64,000 nucleotides of DNA from Nelumbo lutea (taxonomy: Eukaryota > Streptophyta > Magnoliopsida > Proteales > Nelumbonaceae): positions 36,642,356 to 36,706,355 of the forward strand of contig JAKGHH010000007.1 in assembly GCA_022828595.1 (NCBI GenBank), in the 5' to 3' direction. Positions 58,229 through 64,000 of this stretch are shown one piece after another. Under the pieces are notes generated by a model, which worked only from the letters and a program-made list of their open reading frames with translations, was not told the origin of the DNA and searched no databases. Numbering within the stretch: position 1 is the stretch's first letter; each line of letters starts with the position of its first letter. Both the position numbers and the translations under genes were made by a program.

Positions 58229-58732
58229 TCAATGTCCGCACCAAAGACGCCATAAGTCAGCACCCTCAGTTGGTTCATCAGCTTCCTTGTTCAAATCGCA
58301 TATTACAACACTGCTCGAGTTCGTCCCTTTCTTTGAGCTTAACAACCTCTCCTTAGAAACATGAAGAGGAGCCATGTCCACCAGCAGATCTCTTGGCCTC
58401 TTTAACGTTCTCTTCAACCTTTTCTTCTCCTTTCCTTCATCACAACCTCCTCCCTTATTCCCTCCACCAGAAGAACTGAACCCCGAAAGACCCTCCTTCA
58501 AACCGAAGTCCTCCATTATAAAGGACGGTTGCCAGACAATGAAGTTGTTGGTTGATGGCTTCTCTGGATGATCACCACCAATTCTTCCATTAAGCAATTG
58601 TATTCTGTGCGCTTCTCTCTCTATCAGGTCGCAGAAGGCCCTCACCTCTGGAGACTTTGTGCCTCCTTCAGAGTCGCTGTAGTCCTTTTGCTCCATTTCT
58701 GATCCTTTCATTTCCACCTCCAACGTTAGCAT
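58229..58732 (-). CDS. Hypothetical protein, 167 residues, EAR-like motif
   Basis: The frame is open from ATG 58732 to the stop at 58231-58229. The protein is hydrophilic, with MKGSEMEQKDYSDSEGG at the N-terminus and VRAFCDLIEREAHRIQLLNG (possible short amphipathic helix). A glycine/serine stretch then leads to a basic cluster KEKKRLKRTLKRPRD, a plausible nuclear localisation signal, and VICDLNKEADEP near the C-terminus, which resembles the DLNxxP/EAR class of repression motif. TTTGGTTAG just before ATTGGGATG could be a splice acceptor, so an upstream leader exon may exist towards 59100. No known domain is recognised. Length, balanced composition and absence of TE likeness favour a real host gene, possibly a transcriptional co-regulator; that role is inference. 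Confidence 0.55.
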   Translation of the reverse strand: MLTLEVEMKGSEMEQKDYSDSEGGTKSPEVRAFCDLIEREAHRIQLLNGRIGGDHPEKPSTNNFIVWQPSFIMEDFGLKEGLSGFSSSGGGNKGGGCDEGKEKKRLKRTLKRPRDLLVDMAPLHVSKERLLSSKKGTNSSSVVICDLNKEADEPTEGADLWRLWCGH

Positions 58733-59452
58733 CCCAATCTAACCAAAAACCAAGGGAAACGTAGGACCAGGATCTCCAGAAATACTAGAAAGAAATACTA
58801 AACAACACGACGAAAGCAGCAAAAACAGTAATTATAAAGATGATACCAACAACAACAGCACTATATACGTAAGAACAAGAACAATTAATCATATAAAGAG
58901 CAGAAATTTTAAGAGATATATAAAGAATAGTTCAACGTTCTTCCGACCATATCGTCCTCGGAGATTCCACAGAATTGATTTAGAACATCTAAAGGAGAAA
59001 ACAAAGATCAAAAACCCATTTAGCTAGAGCTGCCAGCAAAATTGGTGCGATTGAACCATCTCTGCACTGTTTTTGGTGAAACAGAATTCTGGGTTTTCAA
59101 CTTTTGATCAACTTCTAAAGTCTGATGACTAATATGGAATACATATATAGCTGAAGGAGATCAATGGAGGAACTCTGGATCCGAGTCCCAATCGAGGAAG
59201 CTGGGAGGAAGTGGAGGGAAAATTCACAGGCCGCCTTGCCTTTGTTTTTCCACAACTCTTTTTCCGTGTTGGCAGTGCTGCTTGACAAGATCAAAAAATA
59301 CTACCATTTAATTCCGTGAAATGACCAATATTTCCAAATGTATTTGTCCAAAGAGCTCTGTTCTCAATGGCAAAAAAAGATTTTCCTACACGAATCAACT
59401 AGGAGGAGATTTTCCTTTATGACCTACGTACCTTTCTTCTGCTGCCACGTAT
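58733..59452 (-). promoter_or_regulatory. Putative 5' leader and promoter side of the hypothetical gene
   Basis: On the minus strand this holds a possible leader with a GT...AG intron ending at 58742 and, near 59135-59145, TATATATG in a position suitable for a TATA box. The evidence is only positional. Confidence 0.3.
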
Positions 59453-59581
59453 TCAATCAGTGTAAGACTCGTTCCAACAATCTTTATAGCCTTGCATTGG
59501 GAATATCTTCCCATGAAATAAAACACAAAGTAAGGAGATGTTCCAATGCAAGGCTGTTCGAACGGGTCTTGAACTGATTGA
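59453..59581. repeat. Inverted repeat able to form a long hairpin
   Basis: The left arm TCAATCAGTGTAAGACTCGT...AGCCTTGCATTGGGA (59453-59502) pairs with the right arm 59539-59581, whose complement reads TCAATCAGTTCAAGACCCGT...AGCCTTGCATTGGAA. The arms are about 43 bp with few mismatches and one 8-base bulge on the left; the loop is about 36 bases. It could be a MITE, or a source of small RNA. No flanking duplication is clear. Confidence 0.75.
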
Positions 59582-59778
59582 AGCCGATTTTGACGGTATT
59601 GTCGAATTAGAACCAGATTCAAAACCTTTTATGTCATTGCATCACGGAAAGAACATCCGACCATCCGGTTCAACCATTTGACCCGCAAATAAAAATACCC
59701 AATTGTCCTAAGATGGTCTTTCAAAGTTTTTTTCTATAATTATAAGCTAAATATAATAAATATTATAACTTGTTATTA

Positions 59779-60996
59779 GTGCTGTCGCTCGGATTGACCG
59801 AGGGCAATACAGTAATCTTACTCCTAAGATCTGGGGCCTTGAACGAGGTCTTCGAGGCCCAAGTACTTCGGGAGGGGGCCGAAGCCAAGGGCTTGTAGAC
59901 GATCCGTAGGGGTATGCAGAAGCCGAGGCAGATCACCTTTTTGAGTGTTGAGGATAACGAGGCCTAGGGGCTGAGGTGGGTGATCTCGAAAGAGTTGGTG
60001 ACGAAGTCAGATGCTTGGCTGGGTGTACGAGTGGTCCGAAGGGGCCCTTAGAGTTTGCTCTGCAAGGAAAGAAGCCCTCGGGTGAAGACCCAAGGCGAGG
60101 ACTTCGATGATCAAGTTAGTGTCCGCGCAAGGCAAGTAGAAGGTTCAGTGCCAAGGCACACACAGGAGGTCACTAGTAAGCACCCAATCCTCAATAACAA
60201 GAATACTAAGAGTCTTAGAGGTTCTAGATCATTTACCTTGTGGGAGGTGCCTTGCATTTATAGTCAGAGCTACTTGTGAGTGGTTGGACTCGGAATGCCC
60301 AGATGCGAGCCGTACGGGGTCTATCTCAGAAGGCCCGGATGTGAGTCGTACGAGGGCTAAGCGCAAGGATATGGCGGGGCCATGCGACGCCCTTCGATTG
60401 GGCTCGTTCGGTTCATACCGAATGACTCTGTGTGCCCTCATGATGGGCCTATGCTAGCGCCCGCTGGTTGACACACGTCCGCCCCGTATTGGCCAGCCAA
60501 ATGTGCCTACATCACTTGCCTCCCCCCCCCCCGCCACTCCTGAGACCGAGGTGGGGGCCGAGTCCCTGCCTCATTCTCACGCGGGTTGTTGCGTTGGGGC
60601 CGTCCCCCATACGGGTCGTGCATGATGGGAGCCTTCCGTAGGCGAGACGGGTGCTTCGGGTGAGCCGGACCGCGCATCCGTTGTGTCAACGCACCCAAAC
60701 CAATGGGTTGCAGCAAATGGACCTATTGGTTCGACCGGCGTCGTTTTGTCTCCCCGAGGTTGAGTGCCGAGTGTCAAGCCACAAATGGGCAACGAAGGCG
60801 GATGCCTCGTGACCGTTGGATCCGGCCGGATCTGGGTCGTTTGTTCTTCTATAAATAGGGTCCTTAGTCGCAGTTTTTCTTTGTCATTTGACTCTAGTCA
60901 CCCTTGCTATCAAGTGATTTCCGCTCCCAGAACCTTCGGCTAACGCACTTCGTCTAGTTTCCTTGAGCCCTCGTCTTTAGATAACACCACGCCCCG
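59779..60996 (+). repeat. LTR-like, GC-richer region upstream of the Transposase_28 gene
   Basis: Composition changes abruptly at about 59779 (TGCTGTCGCTCGG), a possible LTR start. Two diverged copies of GCCCAGATGCGAGCCGTACG/GCCCGGATGTGAGTCGTACG lie at about 60297 and 60332. A run of ten C occurs at 60523-60532. TATAAATAGGG at 60851-60861 is a good TATA box about 145 bp before the first ATG of the following gene. The region is probably the 5' LTR and leader of that element; its end and PBS were not identified. Confidence 0.5.
60851..60858 (+). promoter_or_regulatory. TATA box of the Transposase_28 gene/LTR
   Basis: TATAAATA followed by GGGTCC, with a pyrimidine-rich leader (CAGTTTTTCTTTGTC) about 25-35 bases downstream, as usual for a plant TATA promoter. 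Confidence 0.6.
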
Positions 60997-63252
60997 ATGT
61001 CTTGTTCCGGGTTTGGCCTTGAGTGTTGTGAGCTTCCTAACCTTTCACAGGGGAGTTCTCAAATTCACATTTCTCTTAGCTCCAATTTGGGGTCGTTGGC
61101 TACTGAGGTCTCTCCTCGGCCAGAGGTGGAGGTGGTTAAGGAGAGGATGGCTTCTGAGGGTGCCAAGGGCAGCCGCCAAGGTAGTGACCCTCCTTGTGAG
61201 AACACCGCATCCGTGATGCCGTGGGAGCCGAAGGGGTCCCTTCTGGGCAAGGGTGAGCAGGTCCCTGAGCTCAACCCAAGGGCGGCGGCAGAGTGCATTA
61301 CCCAAGGGGTGGCCTTGGCCAACCTGCCGCATTCGGAGTTTATTAGTACTCTGGACGTGGACCAAGTGAAGACTCTGGCTAGACGGTTCTACATACCTCG
61401 ATCCTACTCACTTAGAGTACCCAATGTCGGTGGCCGGCCGTGGATTCCCAAGGAGGGGGAGATCTGTGTGTACCAACACTTGCTAGAGTTTGGCCTTAGG
61501 TTCCCTCTGATTTCCAAGTTGCTGAGGTGGTACGGGATCACCATCAGCCAGCTTGTCCCCAGTGCCCTCCGAACAATGGTTTCCATGCTGGTAGTGGCTC
61601 AACTTCAAGACGTAGAGCTGACACCTAAGTTGTTCTGCGCCAAGTTCATCCCAAGGAAGCAAACATTCGAGTCTGGCATGTATTATCTTCAGCCTCGGAG
61701 GGGTAAACCAATTGACAACCCCTCGTCCATCCATAACCGAATGGACAAGTTCTTTAACATTTCTGGCCCCAAGAATTGGTCATTCAAGTTGAGGTGGGGA
61801 GAGGCATGTACGACAGTGGAGAGGTGACCCCCCACACTTCAGAACAAGGAGGCCACTGACATAGCCCACCTACTCGTATTGAGGAAAGTCAAGGCCAACC
61901 CTTTGGTGGAGGAGGAACTTCCTTTGGTGTTTGTGAGGCTCAACCTACCCCCATTGGTAGGAGAGGTCCTATAGTCTCTTAACACGTTCTCTCGTTTTCA
62001 GCAGTATACTGACTTGTGTTTTTTTTTTTTTTTTTGCTTGCTTGTAGAGGTTCCCATGGACATGAAGAAGTTGTTGCCAAAGAGTGTCCGTGCGAGGAAG
62101 AAGGCCCAAGGGGGGAGTATGCCAAGAGGGCAAGCGCCGAAGAGGCCTGCCAAGGTAGCACCCGCGTGGGGTGATCGGGTGCCCGGTCCCATCCAAGGGG
62201 GCCAACCCACAGCAAGTCCCAGCCGGCCAATGGGACTAAGGGAAGAAGCTGACCAAGGGGGGGAAGAAGAGGCCAGCTTAGGAGGCTCCACGAGATCGGC
62301 CGTTGAAGAAGTTGGCACACAAAGATTCTGCCAAGGATTCTGTAGCAAAGATGCCCCCTATGAAGGGGTGTCCTGCAGGGCCTTCGTCCGCCCCCGCGTC
62401 CGCACAAGACCAGGCCAGGGAAGCTGAGCACCTCACTCGGGTGTTTCATCCCCGGTGGCAAATCCGCGAGGGGGACTCCATCTCCGAGAAGGGGGTCAGC
62501 AAGGCCCTAGTGAGCGAGGCGGTCCTTCTGCGGGACTGGTTTGAGATGATGCAGAGTGACCCTCTGTGCGTTCGCGACGATGGCCTCACCCACTTGGCCA
62601 AGGTAAGCTTTTTTCCTCTCGTATTTTGTGTCTTCATGATTCACCGTTTGCTTTACTAATGGTGCTCTCCTCGGTGCAGGTCTGCCGTCACTTCGTCGGT
62701 ATGGGGGACCGAGTGGAGCACTTCTACGAATACCTCATCCGGCTTGAAAAGATCAACGAGAAGCTTGTCGTGAAGGTGGCCAAGGTGGAGAGCAGCCGAG
62801 ACGAGACCAAGGCAGCCCTGAAGGAAGAGCAAGAGCTCCGGTAGACGCTGAAGGACGACTTGAAGGGGGAGAAGGCTCGGGTCGACTGCATGAAGGAGGC
62901 CCTCAAGAAGTCCGAGGAGGATCGGGCCCATTTCGACGGAGTTGCATTGGATGCCGCTAAGCGAGTAGCAGAAGCCGAGGAATGAGCAGCTGAGACCGTC
63001 AAGATTTGGAAGCAGTCGGTGGAGTACCAGAAAAGCCTCGCTGACTACACTACTGCATCCTACCTGGACGGCATCAAGGACACCAAGAAGGCAATTTTGC
63101 AAGTGATGCCAGACTTCAATGTTGAGGGGCTGCATGTGTACCCAGAGTCCCCCGAAGAGAGTGTTGAGGTCCTCGATAGACCCGTTGATGCAGTCGAGGC
63201 CGCTGATGGAGCCGAGGACTTTGCCCTCCCCCCAGCTGGTGGTAAAGCCTAG
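60997..63252 (+). pseudogene. 'Putative gypsy type transposon' (Transposase_28) protein, broken
   Basis: The first exon opens MSCSGFGLECCELPN at 60997. After a low-complexity N-terminus it shows FYIPRSYSLRVPNVGGRPW, GEICVYQHLLEFGLRFPL and SKLLRWYGITISQLVPSALR, the pattern of the plant Transposase_28 domain. A TGA at 61825-61827 interrupts it. A basic linker exon follows the acceptor at about 62047 (MDMKKLLPKSVRARKKA), with a frame change near 62300. The next part (VFHPRWQIREGDSISEKG, LLRDWFEMMQSDPL) ends at a good donor (62603). The last exon (62680-63252) encodes a coiled coil (LEKINEKLVVKVAKVESSRD) and YTTASYLDGIKDTKKAILQV, the usual C-terminal block, with TAG at 62842 and TGA at 62983. Such proteins belong to nonautonomous plant LTR elements; their function is not known. 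Confidence 0.75.
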
Positions 63253-63398
63253 CTGCTTTTCCCTTTTGTTGTGTTTTCTGTTTTTCTTTTGGATGTAAAT
63301 GTGTTCGGCCGCCAAGGCCATAAAACTTTTTTTTAAATGCTTACATATGGACAAATGAATGAAAATAGAGCATTTTTTGTACATAGTTTTCTCCCTTT

Positions 63399-63464
63399 TC
63401 TTCTTCTTCTTCTTCTTCTTCTTCTTCTTCTTCTTCTTCTTCTTCTTCTTCTTCTTCTTCTTCT
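63399..63464 (+). repeat. (CTT)n microsatellite
   Basis: About 22 perfect trinucleotide units directly follow the Transposase_28 gene. The long Phe, Leu or Glu homopolymer frames across it are artefacts. Confidence 0.95.
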
Positions 63465-64000
63465 CCCTTTTTTTTCAAGGGGTCCCTGCCCCTCCCATCA
63501 AAGAGACCATAAGTCAAAAAATGGCACGTAAAGGCTCGTTTTAGGTAGTTGGGGGGTCGGGGCCAAGGCAAGAGGTGTGCGACCGAGGTGCAGCTTGCCT
63601 GACTCGTTTTCTCTCAAGTGTTTACTTAGGCAAGGCCGAGGTGGCCAGTCGAAGTATGGGGGAGAGACCGAGACAAAGGTGCAATTCGCCTGGCCTATTT
63701 CTTTCCCAAGTGGTTACTACGGCAAGGCCGAGGTGACCTGCCGGGAAGGCCGGGGTCTCTAGCCGAGGTGAACCGCCGAATTAGTCGGGATTGCTGTCTT
63801 TCTTTCATTGTGCTAAGTACATAAGACCAAGAGGCCATCCATCGCCGAGGCAGGTAGTCAGGCGTACGATGCCTCGGCCGTCCTGGTGTATCTCCGTTTC
63901 ACGAGGTGTTAAGATTGAGTGTTCGATACTGGCTCGAGGGGAGTTATGTGCCCTGACGATGGTCTAGCACGAGTGCATGGTCCTCGGGGTAGGCTATGCG
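63465..64000 (+). repeat. GC-rich retroelement DNA with a diverged repeat of about 95 bp
   Basis: GTGCAGCTTGCCTGACTCGTTT...AAGTGTTTACTTAGGCAAGG, in which TAGGCAAGGCCGAGGTGGCC is at about 63627, recurs as GTGCAATTCGCCTGGCC...AAGTGGTTACTACGGCAAGG ending CCGAGGTGACC at about 63737. Composition is the same as 59779-63250, so it probably belongs to the same element. It continues beyond the window. Confidence 0.5.

Noticed and set aside
61045..61365. Long minus-strand frames over the Transposase_28 gene (also 61979-62461 and 62656-63384)
   Set aside because: They are antisense shadows of a GC-rich coding region; the plus strand shows the recognised domain and the coiled coil.
63337..63571. Homopolymer frames (Leu, Phe, Glu runs)
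   Set aside because: All are readings of the (CTT)n microsatellite.

Overview
The window is a stretch of a flowering-plant (angiosperm) nuclear genome, apparently from a draft assembly: there is one run of exactly 100 N (20137-20236), AT-rich intergenic DNA, spliced host-gene fragments, and a dense pile-up of decayed transposable elements typical of large plant genomes (Athila/Tat-type Ty3-Gypsy, Ty1-Copia, LINE, hAT, PIF/Harbinger, SINE and MITE-like repeats). I cannot name the species. No bacterial-type operon, CRISPR array, rRNA or tRNA gene was seen.

Host-gene content is small. At the left edge (minus strand) is the 5' part of a broken A1-family aspartyl protease gene. At 17862-19388 (plus) lie four consecutive exons of an EXS-domain (ERD1/XPR1/SYG1) membrane protein gene, with intact splice signals but a probable one-base frameshift in exon 1 and no recognisable exon 5 before the gap. 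At 58229-58732 (minus) is an open 167-codon frame of unknown function that could be a real gene.

Layout: 1-12 kb holds the protease fragment, several Tat/Ogre-like LTR remnants, tandem repeats and a minus-strand LINE. 12.5-15.9 kb is a degenerate Copia element with a 140-bp triplication inside integrase. 16-17.8 kb contains hAT debris and a LINE 3' end. 17.8-23.3 kb contains the EXS gene fragment, two SINEs of one family in opposite orientation (one with a perfect 19-bp target duplication), an 825-bp nonautonomous DNA transposon with an 8-bp duplication, and a minus-strand hAT remnant. 23.8-32.2 kb contains a diverged solo-LTR-like copy, a PIF/Harbinger transposase pseudogene, an LTR remnant and a TIR element. 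33.5-40.5 kb contains fragments of two Gypsy elements.

The most structured part is 41246-57650, a nested set that can be resolved base by base. A hAT element of about 3.6 kb (8-bp TSD with two mismatches) carries a 1.86-kb solo-LTR-like insert near its left end and, inside its transposase gene, a 10.9-kb Athila-like Gypsy element. That Gypsy element has a second copy of the same solo LTR (perfect 5-bp TSD) inside its gag gene. At 59.8-64 kb the sequence becomes GC-richer and holds an LTR-like promoter region and a gene of the plant 'putative gypsy type transposon' (Transposase_28) type, broken by three stops. None of the mobile elements looks intact; many of the stops sit where C-to-T change at a Gln or Arg codon would create them, which fits long-silenced, methylated DNA.
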